Shown piece after piece: positions 15,926 to 23,808 of a stretch of 64,000 nt of DNA. The translations under genes were made by a program, and so were the position numbers. The stretch is from positions 22,688 through 86,687 of the forward strand of contig NZ_BMRE01000039.1 in the NCBI RefSeq assembly GCF_014648475.1. The letters are read 5' to 3'. Every line of letters starts with the position of its first letter. Within the stretch, counting starts at the first letter, position 1. This DNA is from Lentzea flava (lineage in GTDB: Bacteria; Actinomycetota; Actinomycetes; Mycobacteriales; Pseudonocardiaceae). The notes beneath the pieces are model-generated. The model was not told the DNA's origin. It did no database searches and was given only the letters and a program-made list of their open reading frames with translations.

Positions 15926-16162
15926 AGTAGAGACCCGTGGCGGTCGGCTGTCAAGCCCCCGGTTCAAGATCAACAACCAAGATAGCGCTTTCCGATTCTG
16001 CACATTCGGCGAAGAAATGGCCCGGACGGACCTTTTTCCGGTAGGCCTGGAATGGCAGTTCTGCTGAACAGAGCAACTTCAAACGAACGCCTGGACAGCA
16101 GGTCAGAGGCCTCGCTACGTTCGCAAAGCCGCAAGTTAACCTCGTTTAGTGGGGTATTTCGA

Positions 16163-17134
16163 ATGACAGCGAAAAGAACTGTTTCGTTAGCTTTTGGATT
16201 CGTGCTGGCCGCTTCCGTTTTCGTGCCGACCGCGCAGGCGGCACCGAACGGCAGCTCGGCCAGCCTGGCCAGAACCTCCGACGACAAGATCCAGTCGGCC
16301 GCCGCAGCCGAGTCGTACTGGACGCCGGAGCGCATGGCGAACGCGATCCCGGCCACGGGTCCTGCCACGGTCAAGGCGAAGTCCGCACCCCAGCCCTCGG
16401 GGCGTGCGGGCAGCATCGACGGTGCCGCGCCGTCGGTGAAGGTCCAGACCGAGCAGGCCCAGGGAATCGGGATCATGCTCAACGAGTCGCAGACGGTCGG
16501 CAAGGTGTACTTCACCAACCCGGCCAACGGCCTGAACTACGTGTGCTCGGGCGCGACCGTCAACAGTGGCAAGAAGAAGCTGGTCCAGACGGCGGGGCAC
16601 TGCGTGCACGGCGGTGCCGGTGGCCAGTGGATGCGCAACTGGGTCTTCGTTCCGCGCTACCGCAACGGGGCTCGCCCGTTCGGCACGTGGAGCGCCTACC
16701 AGCTCACGGCTCGCACTGCGTGGACCAACTCCAGCAGCAGTGACGAGGACATGGGCATCGTCATCATGCAGACCCTCGGCGGCAACTCGATCGTCAACGT
16801 CGTGGGTGGCAACGGCCTGCGCTGGAACTGGGGCTACTCGGTGGCCGTCACGATCCTCGGCTACCCCGCGGGTGCGCCGTTCACCGGTGAGCTGCAGTAC
16901 TTCTGCCAGGGCACGACCTGGAACGGCCACGGCCAGCAGGTCAGGGCCTGGTGCAACATGACCGGCGGTTCGAGCGGCGGTCCGTGGCTGCAGGAGTACA
17001 ACGACCAGAACGGGCTCGGCTACATCAACAGCGTCGTCAGTCACCGGCACTCCGACGCGAGCCAGATGGACGGGCCGTACTTCGACAACGACATCAAGAG
17101 CCTCTACGACTTCGCGGAGTCGCTGTCCCCGTGA
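16163..17134 (+). CDS. secreted trypsin-like serine protease
   Basis: A 323-residue exported S1-type peptidase. A signal peptide (LAFGFVLAASVFVP core, cleavage after AQA at about residue 26) is followed by a pro-region of about 90 residues and the catalytic domain. The triad is visible: His146 in QTAGHCVHG, Asp196 in DEDMGIV and Ser271 in TGGSSGGPW. I chose ATG 16163, which places the signal sequence at the N-terminus; the earlier ATG at 16052 would add 37 residues unlike a signal peptide. The domain resembles the glutamyl-endopeptidase/Streptomyces extracellular protease type. About 230 bp of AT-richer DNA before it should hold its promoter; I saw no certain motif there. Confidence 0.9.
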   Translation: MTAKRTVSLAFGFVLAASVFVPTAQAAPNGSSASLARTSDDKIQSAAAAESYWTPERMANAIPATGPATVKAKSAPQPSGRAGSIDGAAPSVKVQTEQAQGIGIMLNESQTVGKVYFTNPANGLNYVCSGATVNSGKKKLVQTAGHCVHGGAGGQWMRNWVFVPRYRNGARPFGTWSAYQLTARTAWTNSSSSDEDMGIVIMQTLGGNSIVNVVGGNGLRWNWGYSVAVTILGYPAGAPFTGELQYFCQGTTWNGHGQQVRAWCNMTGGSSGGPWLQEYNDQNGLGYINSVVSHRHSDASQMDGPYFDNDIKSLYDFAESLSP

Positions 17135-17149
17135 CGTCGAATTTCCGTT

Positions 17150-17178
17150 GGCCGGACGCGGGAATTCCGTGTCCGGCC
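17150..17178 (+). terminator. stem-loop after the secreted protease gene
   Basis: GGCCGGAC (17150-17157) pairs with GTCCGGCC (17171-17178), and the loop can add a CGG/CCG extension past one mismatch. It lies 15 bp after the protease stop and before the META-domain gene, so it probably ends the protease transcript. Confidence 0.5.
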
Positions 17179-17200
17179 TTCGGGCAACCATGGAGCGAAC

Positions 17201-17992
17201 GTGTTCCGTCCTAGGGTCATGACCAACCGAATCCTCCTCGCCGCGCTCGTCGTCTCGCTGCTCGCCGTCGCGCCGGGCTGCGGTGCCAGGTCGGCGGGCG
17301 GCGCGCAGGGGAAGGACCTGCGCGGCAAGGTGTTCGTCTCCACCTCCGTCACCGAGCAGGGCAAGCCGCGCGCCCTGGTCGAGGGCACGTCGATCGAACT
17401 GAACTTCACCGACGACGGCAGACTCATCGCCAGGGCCGGCTGCAACATGTTGCAGGGCCCGGTTTCCCTCGACGACGGGAAGCTGTCCGTCCCCGACCTC
17501 AGCAGCACCGCGATGGGCTGCCCGAACCCCGATCTGCACAAGCAGGACGAGTGGCTGTCGAAGCTGCTCGGCTCCGGCCCCTCGTGGGAGCTCGACGGCG
17601 GGAACCTGGTGATCACCGGATCGGACGCGCAGATCGTGCTCGGCACGGAGGCACCCGCTGCCCTCGAAGGCGGCACCTGGACGGTCGACAGCCTCGTCAC
17701 CGGTGACGCCGTCTCGTCGGTGCCCGGCGCGGTCGCCGCCACGCTGGCCTTCATGGACGGCAAGGTCAACGTGTTCACCGGCTGCAACTCCGGTTCGGCT
17801 TCCTACAAAGTGGACGGTCGGGCGATCACGTTCACGTCGTTGCTGCACACCGACAAGGCGTGCGGCCCCGACGAGATGCTCGTCGAGAAGGCCCTGCTCG
17901 ACGCGCTGAACGGCCAGGTCACGTACAAGATCGACCGGCAGACGCTGGCGTTGACCAACGCGAAGGGCGACGGCGTGCGACTCCGCAAATAG
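17201..17992 (+). CDS. META-domain lipoprotein
   Basis: A 263-residue protein with an N-terminal lipoprotein-type signal (LLAALVVSLLAVAPGC, modified Cys at about residue 26). Two META/HslJ-like domains follow, each with the hallmark Gly-Cys-Asn motif (ARAGCNMLQG in the first, FTGCNSGSASY in the second) and a late paired Cys (SSTAMGCP and TDKACGPDE). META domains are found in envelope proteins linked to heat shock or virulence, but the molecular role is unknown. The GTG at 17201 has a GGAGCG site 5 bp upstream; the ATG at 17219 is an alternative with a site too close. Two copies in one chain are common in actinobacteria. Confidence 0.85.
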   Translation: MFRPRVMTNRILLAALVVSLLAVAPGCGARSAGGAQGKDLRGKVFVSTSVTEQGKPRALVEGTSIELNFTDDGRLIARAGCNMLQGPVSLDDGKLSVPDLSSTAMGCPNPDLHKQDEWLSKLLGSGPSWELDGGNLVITGSDAQIVLGTEAPAALEGGTWTVDSLVTGDAVSSVPGAVAATLAFMDGKVNVFTGCNSGSASYKVDGRAITFTSLLHTDKACGPDEMLVEKALLDALNGQVTYKIDRQTLALTNAKGDGVRLRK

Positions 17993-18010
17993 CAGCAGGA
18001 AACAGCAGCA

Positions 18011-18045
18011 GGCCGGGGTTGCGGGACGACCCCGCAACCCCGGCC
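18011..18045. terminator. strong bidirectional terminator hairpin
   Basis: A perfect 15 bp inverted repeat, GGCCGGGGTTGCGGG (18011-18025) and its complement (18031-18045), with loop ACGAC. It lies between the convergent META lipoprotein gene (+) and the putative immunity gene (-) and can serve both. Confidence 0.85.
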
Positions 18046-18055
18046 CGCGCGTCGA

Positions 18056-18301
18056 TCAGGACTTCCGTGCCGCGGCTACCCGCCGGGCCTGGACCTCCTC
18101 GAAGCCCTTGCCCTGCTCCTCGCTGATCGGCACGGCCTTCCAGTACTCACGGCCGGACTCGATGCGGTACAGCGCGTCCGACCGCTCCCACCGGAGGTTG
18201 GTGGAGAAGAACTCCTCGGTCTCGCCGCCCACGCGCACCACGAAGAACGGGTTCTCCACCGGGTGCGCGTCGGTGACGATCGCGAAGTACTGGTAGCTCA
18301 T
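18056..18301 (-). CDS. small protein, candidate immunity factor for the RSH-domain toxin
   Basis: An 81-residue soluble protein (begins MSYQYFAIVTD) directly downstream of the large ALF/RSH gene, 11 bp after its stop, in the same direction and closed by a strong terminator. It contains aromatic and acidic residues (NLRWERSDALYRIESGREYW) and no signal peptide or membrane segment, so it should remain in the producer's cytosol. The start is ATG 18301; the longer frame upstream runs through the toxin gene. The combination of size, cytosolic location and position fits an immunity protein for a polymorphic toxin, but I recognise no immunity family. Confidence 0.65.
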   Translation of the reverse strand: MSYQYFAIVTDAHPVENPFFVVRVGGETEEFFSTNLRWERSDALYRIESGREYWKAVPISEEQGKGFEEVQARRVAAARKS

Positions 18302-18312
18302 GGAAATCCAAT

Positions 18313-21300
18313 CTACTGGCCGAACTCGGGGATCCGGACGGCGCCGGTCGGGAACGGAACGTCGGCGAAGATCAGTTCGGCCTGCGCGATCGCGTGGTCG
18401 ATCTCCAGCTGGGTCGTGCCGGGCACGCGGTGCAGCTCGTACCACGGGTGCTCGACCGTCTTGGCGGCCAGGCTCTTCGGCGTGTGGAACTGGAACTCGA
18501 AGATCTGACCGGTCTTCGGGTCCTTCCACACGCTGTTGATCCCGCGGTACTTGTCGACGTACCTGTTCTGCAGCCAGGAGTTCTTGACCTCCATCTTGAC
18601 GAATCCCTTGGCCTCCAGCGCGGCGATGCCCCGCTCGACCGCGGCCACGTAGCTCGCGTCGTCCGCGACCATCGTGTACCGGACGGCGTCCTTGACGTCA
18701 CCGAGCACGGCGTCGATGTCCGGGTTCTTGCTCAGCTTGTCGACGACCTTGCGCTTGAGCGAGTCGGCGCCCTTGACGCTGTGCGCCAGGCCCTCCAGAT
18801 CCACGCTGGGGAGGTCGTTCTTGATGTCGTTGACGACGTTCTTCAGTTTCGGCGTGATCTCGGACTCCGCCGAGATCGCCTTCTCGCGGAACCTGTCGAC
18901 GGCCTCGTTGTTGACCTTCTCCAGCCTGAGCTTCTGGCCGAACTCCTCCATCTCCCAGACGCCGTCCTTGACCACGCCCTTCGGCGGGGTGAGCGGCTTG
19001 GGCGGCGGCAGCTTCTCCATCTGCTCGAACTTGAACGTCGCGTTCTCGAGCTTCGCCACGCCGTTCTCGATGGTGAGCTTGAGGTCGAGACCGCCCTTCG
19101 GTTCGATGCGGGCGATCGAGCCCTCCAGCCGCGAGAGGTCACCCTCCGCCCTCAACGTGATCGACTCGAGCTTGTAGAGCCTGCCGTCGATCGCGGCGAT
19201 CGCGCCGTCGAGCTTCGCGATGCCGTTCTCCACCTTGACGGAGAGGTTGATGACCTCGCCGAAGCCGCCCGGCAGCTTGTTCGGCACGTTGTCGGACAGC
19301 TTCACGACGAAGCTGCCGATCCTGCCGAGACCCTCCGCGATCTTGGTCGTGGCCTTGGTGACCGCCGTCGCGACCACGCCGAGCGTCTTGGAGAGCGCGG
19401 AGCCGCTGCCGCCGATCGGAGCGGTCGCCGCTGCCGCCGCGATGTCGAACGTGAGCAGGCCGAACGCCTTGCCGGGGTTCTCGTGCCAGACGTCGAGGTG
19501 GATCAGCTTGTACGGGTTGTCGGCCAGGTCCTTGATCCCGGCCCAGATCTCGCTGCAGGCGGGGGTGTTCGCCTGGGACACGCTCTGCACGCCGCACTCG
19601 GCGAGCTTGACGATGCCGTTCCAGGTGTTCACCGCGCCCTCGGCGAAACCCTTGGCCGCCTCGACCGCGAAGTTGCCGATCTTCTTGGTCGCCTCGTTGA
19701 ACCTGTCGCAGGCGGCAGGGTCACCGCCGTGGCAGAGGGCGGCGTCCCTGGCGTACTCGGCGAGCGACTCCAGTGCCGTGGCGGCCGCTTCGCCGACCTT
19801 GGCGGCCAGTTCCTTGCACTGGGGCGACGCGGCGTTGTTCTTGCACGCGACGACGCCCATGAGGCCGTCGTAGAACTCCTTGTTGAGCTCGTCCTTCTTG
19901 CGCTGCTCCGCTTCCCTGGCGATCCGCTGCGCCTCCGCCGCGCGCTCCTTCGCGTCGAGGAACTGGTCGAGGTGCGTGCTGACCTCGTTCGCGAACGCGT
20001 GGATCGAGTCCGTGGCCTTGATCGCCCACTGGTGGATCGCCTCGGCGGCGGCCGCCGCCTGGCCGGCGGACTGTGCTGCGCTGGACGCGACCGCTGCCGC
20101 GTTGCCCGCGCCCACGGCGTCCGCACGGGCCGACGACGCGTGCTGTCCCGCGGCCGAGGCTGCGCTGTGCGCGCCGGCGGCGTGCTGTGCCGCCTCGTTC
20201 GCCGCGTTGTGCGCGTTCACCGCGTACTGCGCCGCCTGCTCCGCGGACTTGGCGGCACGGGCGGCCGCCTCGTAGGCGGGCTTGACCTCGCCGATCGCAC
20301 GGGTGGCGGCGTCCTGCGCCTGCGTGGCCGCCCGCGCCGCCTCCTCCGCCTTCTCCCGCGCGGAACGGGACTGCTCCTCACCGATCAGCAACGCCTTGGC
20401 CGCTGTCTCCAGCGCCCTGCGCGCGTCGCCGTTGATCCCCGCGTACGGCCGCGCGATCACCTCGGCCATGCGGGCCGGGTCGATGATCATCGAGGCGGAC
20501 GCGGCGGCTGCCGCGGAGGCCCGGTCGGCGATCGTCGACTGCCACACCGCGGCGTTGGCCTCGCTCACCGCGGCCTCGGCCTCGAGCCGGGTCTGGTCGG
20601 CCGACGCCTGCGTCGCGACCGCGACGTTGGTGGCCTCGATCGCGAGCCGGTTCGCCTCGTCGGCTGCCCGGCGTGCGTTCACGGCTTCCTGGTCGGCCCG
20701 CGCGGCCGCGGCCTTGGCCGCGCGTGCTGCCGCGGCCGCGCGCTCCGCCTCGGCGTTCGCCGCCGCTGCGGCAGCACGGGCGCGTCCGGCCCAGGCCTCG
20801 GCGGCATTGGCCTCGCTGCGAGCCCTGCCCGCCGCCTCGGCGATGTCCTTCGTCGCCGCGTCGGCGTCCTTGCCCTGCTTGATGGCCTCGTCCCGCGCCG
20901 TCCGCAGCGCGGTCTCGACCTGCTCGGCGAAGCTCACCTTGCCGAAGCAGACCGACGTGGCCGTCTTGAGCTCGCGGCCGGTCTTCTGCGCGGCGTCGAT
21001 CGCCGCCTGCTCGCGAACGCTCGCGTCGACCGCGTCGCTGTGCGCCTTGACCGCGGCCTGCGCCTTGCTGACCGCGTTGGATGCCGCGGACTGCGCGCTG
21101 AGCCGGTGGTTGCGCGCGTTGACCGCGTGCTGGCGTGCCTTGGCAGCGGCGTTCTGCGCGATCACCTTCTGCTGGGCGGCCCGGTCACGCGACCCGATCG
21201 CGATCTCCTGCTGCTTGAGCGCGGCCGCTGCCAGGCTCGCCGCCTGCTGCGCCTGCCGTTCCGCCTCGTCGTGGTACTTCTTGGCGTTGTTGGCGTGTTC

Positions 21301-22503
21301 CTGCGCACCGGCGTTCGCGTCCAGCGCGCGGCTGTCCGCGAGCGTCGCCTCGGTGGCGTGCTGCGCGGTCTCGGCCGCCTTCGACGCCGCCTCGGCCGCA
21401 CCGCCGATCGCGATGGTGACCTTGGCCCAGTCCAGGCCGTTGGTCATGCCGGAGTCGATCAACCGCACGGCCGCGTTCTGCGCCTGCGCGGTCGCTTCCG
21501 CGGCGGCCAGCGACGCCCTGGCGGCGGTGTCGGCGTACCGGGTCGCCTCGGCGCGCAGCGCGTCGAGGTCCGCGTTGCGGCCCTTCTGCCCGTTCGCCCT
21601 GCCCGGCTTGTCCTCCTGGAGGATCTGGTCGGAGCGGTGCGCGGCCTTGGCGGCCATGTTCATCGCCGTCGTGGCGTCGTCGAGCGCCTTGACCGCGTTG
21701 ATGTTGGCGCGCAGGATCTCCGCCCGCGCGTTCGCCGCCGCCTCGCTGCGCCGGGCGAGCGCGGTGAGTTCGGTGATCGCCTTGTTGCGGTCGATCAGCG
21801 CCTGCTCGACCGTCGCCTGGAAGTCGTGGTCGCGCTTGTTCGCCTCGGCGTACCCGGTGAGGTAGAACTCCCTGATCAGGGCGTAGTCACCGCGGAGGAG
21901 CAGCGCCTCACCCTCGATCTTCACCTGCGGGCCGCCGTGCTCGACCATGTCGCGGACGCGGGCGGTGATGCGCTCCCGTTCTGCCTTGTCGTCCTCGGCC
22001 TGCTGCTTGTCCTGCTTGAGCGCGATCTCGTAGCCGTAGGCCACGAAGTCCCTGATCGCCTGGTCACCGGAGTTCAGCGCGGCCTGCGCGCCCGCCTTGA
22101 CGTTCGGGCCGCCGGTGCGCGCCCACTCCTCGACCTTGCGCCGGTTCTCCGTGGCCTCGGCGCGCTTGCGTTCGGCCGCCTTGGCCCTCGCCTCGGTCTC
22201 GCCGTGGTCGAGGAACCAGATCAGCTTTTCCTTGGTGTTCGCGGCGAGTGCCGCCTTCGCCGCGTCGCGGACCTCGACGTCCTCCGCGTGGTCGGCGATG
22301 TCCTGCACGAGCTGCTTGTAGAACTCGTACTCCTCGTCCACCGGCTCGTTGGCCGCGGACTGCAGCTGGAGCACGGGTGCGGGCTGTTGCGGCGCCGCGA
22401 CGGCCGGCACGGTGCCGCCCACCAGCGCCAGCAACACCGTGATGATGACGGCCGCGATCGACCGGCGCCGCCACGAGGCGACGCTGGGTTCCGTTGTGCG
22501 CAT
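18313..22503 (-). CDS. exported ALF-repeat, Ala-rich protein with C-terminal RelA/SpoT-like domain (putative polymorphic toxin)
   Basis: A 1396-residue protein. A signal peptide (AAVIITVLLALVGGTVPAVA) is followed by three ALF repeats (examples: AALAANTKEKLIWFLDHG and AALNSGDQAIRDFVAYGYE). About 700 residues of extremely Ala-rich, charged helix follow, likely coiled coil, then a Gly/Ala-rich hydrophobic stretch of the kind preceding toxin domains. The last 180 residues (about 1216-1396) resemble the RSH synthetase fold: SVKGADSLKRKVVDKL (substrate-binding basic helix), DVKDAVRYTMV (the D-x-x-x-x-R strand), YRGINSVWKDP (GY-x-S-x-H equivalent, without the His) and FEFQFHTPKS (E-x-Q-x-R-T equivalent). 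Enzymes of this fold transfer pyrophosphate to nucleotides; Tas1, a (p)ppApp synthetase, is a known toxin of this type. Start ATG 22503 lies 4 bp after the upstream stop. Toxin activity is inferred. Confidence 0.8.
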   Translation of the reverse strand: MRTTEPSVASWRRRSIAAVIITVLLALVGGTVPAVAAPQQPAPVLQLQSAANEPVDEEYEFYKQLVQDIADHAEDVEVRDAAKAALAANTKEKLIWFLDHGETEARAKAAERKRAEATENRRKVEEWARTGGPNVKAGAQAALNSGDQAIRDFVAYGYEIALKQDKQQAEDDKAERERITARVRDMVEHGGPQVKIEGEALLLRGDYALIREFYLTGYAEANKRDHDFQATVEQALIDRNKAITELTALARRSEAAANARAEILRANINAVKALDDATTAMNMAAKAAHRSDQILQEDKPGRANGQKGRNADLDALRAEATRYADTAARASLAAAEATAQAQNAAVRLIDSGMTNGLDWAKVTIAIGGAAEAASKAAETAQHATEATLADSRALDANAGAQEHANNAKKYHDEAERQAQQAASLAAAALKQQEIAIGSRDRAAQQKVIAQNAAAKARQHAVNARNHRLSAQSAASNAVSKAQAAVKAHSDAVDASVREQAAIDAAQKTGRELKTATSVCFGKVSFAEQVETALRTARDEAIKQGKDADAATKDIAEAAGRARSEANAAEAWAGRARAAAAAANAEAERAAAAARAAKAAAARADQEAVNARRAADEANRLAIEATNVAVATQASADQTRLEAEAAVSEANAAVWQSTIADRASAAAAASASMIIDPARMAEVIARPYAGINGDARRALETAAKALLIGEEQSRSAREKAEEAARAATQAQDAATRAIGEVKPAYEAAARAAKSAEQAAQYAVNAHNAANEAAQHAAGAHSAASAAGQHASSARADAVGAGNAAAVASSAAQSAGQAAAAAEAIHQWAIKATDSIHAFANEVSTHLDQFLDAKERAAEAQRIAREAEQRKKDELNKEFYDGLMGVVACKNNAASPQCKELAAKVGEAAATALESLAEYARDAALCHGGDPAACDRFNEATKKIGNFAVEAAKGFAEGAVNTWNGIVKLAECGVQSVSQANTPACSEIWAGIKDLADNPYKLIHLDVWHENPGKAFGLLTFDIAAAAATAPIGGSGSALSKTLGVVATAVTKATTKIAEGLGRIGSFVVKLSDNVPNKLPGGFGEVINLSVKVENGIAKLDGAIAAIDGRLYKLESITLRAEGDLSRLEGSIARIEPKGGLDLKLTIENGVAKLENATFKFEQMEKLPPPKPLTPPKGVVKDGVWEMEEFGQKLRLEKVNNEAVDRFREKAISAESEITPKLKNVVNDIKNDLPSVDLEGLAHSVKGADSLKRKVVDKLSKNPDIDAVLGDVKDAVRYTMVADDASYVAAVERGIAALEAKGFVKMEVKNSWLQNRYVDKYRGINSVWKDPKTGQIFEFQFHTPKSLAAKTVEHPWYELHRVPGTTQLEIDHAIAQAELIFADVPFPTGAVRIPEFGQ

Positions 22504-22507
22504 GGTG

Positions 22508-23587
22508 TTAGCTGTCCCCCTGGTCACGGTCGATCGCCGCGAGAGCGTTCAAACGTGCTTGTGCGGCGATGCTTCGCCACGAGTTCGCCTGCTGCAGAGC
22601 CCACTCGGCCTCGTCCGCCCAGGACGTGTTGCCCTGGTCGGCCCGTGCGAGCACAGCTGCCCAGTCCTGTTCCGTCTGCGCCGCGCGGGCGTGCGCGGCG
22701 ACCGACGCCCAGTTGGCCGCCTGCCTGTCCGCCTTGGCCTTCTCCGCTGCCCAGTCCACAGAGGACTGACCGGCCTGCCCCTCGATCTCGCGCCACGCCG
22801 CGATCGCGTCGGCCCGCGCCTTGCGGGCGAGCTCGCCGCTCGACTCGCGCTCCGCCTTCTCCGCGGCCAGCGCCGCCTCGGTCAGCGAACGGATCTTGCT
22901 GTGCCAGATCTCGTTCTGGTCGGAGGTGGTGCGGCGGAACGCCTCGTTGTCCAGGTCCGCACCGATTCCCCAGTAGTACTTGAAGAACAGCCCGATCGCG
23001 GCCTCGGTTCCCGTCGACAGAGCGCGGTTCGCCGCCGCACGGACCTGTGGGCCTGGATCGCTCGCGGCGAGCTCGGCCACGTAGTCGTGGTCCGCCTGCG
23101 CCATGCGCGCGAGCTTCTCCTCGTACCTGTTGCCGTTGACGCGATCCAGCTCCTGCGCGTTGGCATGTCCACTTTGGACGTACTCGGCCTGTGCGGCCGG
23201 TGTGGCCGCCAAAGCCACGGTGGACGTGGCCCGCACCGCGCTGCCCGGCAACGAGAAGTCGTTGACGCGCTTGATGTACTTGTAGTTGCGGTCGATTCGT
23301 TGTGCTGCCCGCGCCTTGGCGTTCGGATACCCGACGGCCAGGAAGTCGACGAGTGCGGCCTCACCCGCGTTGCTGCGCAACGCGTTCCAGGCCTCGGCTC
23401 TGACTTCCGGCATCGCGTCCCGCAACGCCAGTCTCATGACGAAGTCACGGCGGAACGAGGCCAGGGCGACCTGGTTCTCCGTGACGGTCGTCGTGTCGGC
23501 CAGGGCAGCGGGAACAGTGGTCGTGACGACCGTTCCCACCGTGAGCGCGGCCCCCAGGACCGCGCGCATGAGCGTATGACGCCCCAT
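22508..23587 (-). CDS. exported ALF-repeat protein, operon partner of the large toxin-like protein
   Basis: A 359-residue protein with a signal peptide (MRAVLGAALTVGTVVTTTVPAALA) and at least three ALF-type repeats, for example NALRSNAGEAALVDFLAVGY and RALSTGTEAAIGLFFKYY, each following a conserved VRA helix start. The C-terminal third is a Trp- and Ala-rich repeated helix with the recurring pattern W-A-x-x-x-A-x-A (about residues 240-345). The ATG at 23587 has a GGGGGAAG ribosome site 6 bp upstream; the frame extends further upstream without a plausible signal sequence. Its TAA stop is 4 bp from the start of the 1396-residue gene, so the two are translated together. It may help export, stabilise or present the larger protein; that is inference. 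Confidence 0.8.
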   Translation of the reverse strand: MGRHTLMRAVLGAALTVGTVVTTTVPAALADTTTVTENQVALASFRRDFVMRLALRDAMPEVRAEAWNALRSNAGEAALVDFLAVGYPNAKARAAQRIDRNYKYIKRVNDFSLPGSAVRATSTVALAATPAAQAEYVQSGHANAQELDRVNGNRYEEKLARMAQADHDYVAELAASDPGPQVRAAANRALSTGTEAAIGLFFKYYWGIGADLDNEAFRRTTSDQNEIWHSKIRSLTEAALAAEKAERESSGELARKARADAIAAWREIEGQAGQSSVDWAAEKAKADRQAANWASVAAHARAAQTEQDWAAVLARADQGNTSWADEAEWALQQANSWRSIAAQARLNALAAIDRDQGDS

Positions 23588-23659
23588 GAACTTCCCCCAG
23601 AACCCCAGTGAAACGATGGGCTGTAGCGCCCACGAGTTTCCTAACACGCATGTCAATGC

Positions 23660-23708
23660 AGGTCCGTTTGGCGCAAACGTGACCTGTGTTACACCAACCA
23701 AGGTTGGT
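23660..23708. promoter_or_regulatory. palindrome pair in the divergent ALF promoter region
   Basis: The 221 bp between the divergent ALF genes contain two clear dyads: GTTTG-GCG-CAAAC (23666-23678, inside a longer imperfect palindrome 23660-23685 with AGGT/ACCT outer arms) and ACCAACC-AA-GGTTGGT (23693-23708, perfect). Their spacing and central position between two start codons suggest a shared operator controlling both directions. Confidence 0.55.
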
Positions 23709-23808
23709 TGCGGTGGATCAGACCGCATGCATACAGTGCGCGCTGGCACCACATTTCGGGGGTAACTGGGGCGGGTGCCGACTACTTGATGAATCTTGGG
23801 GGATTCAC

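Noticed and set aside
18394..22983. 1529-codon open frame on the plus strand opposite the large ALF gene
   Set aside because: It is the antisense shadow of the Ala-rich gene, with Leu/Arg/Val repeats produced by the GC-rich codon pattern; no start site or domain.
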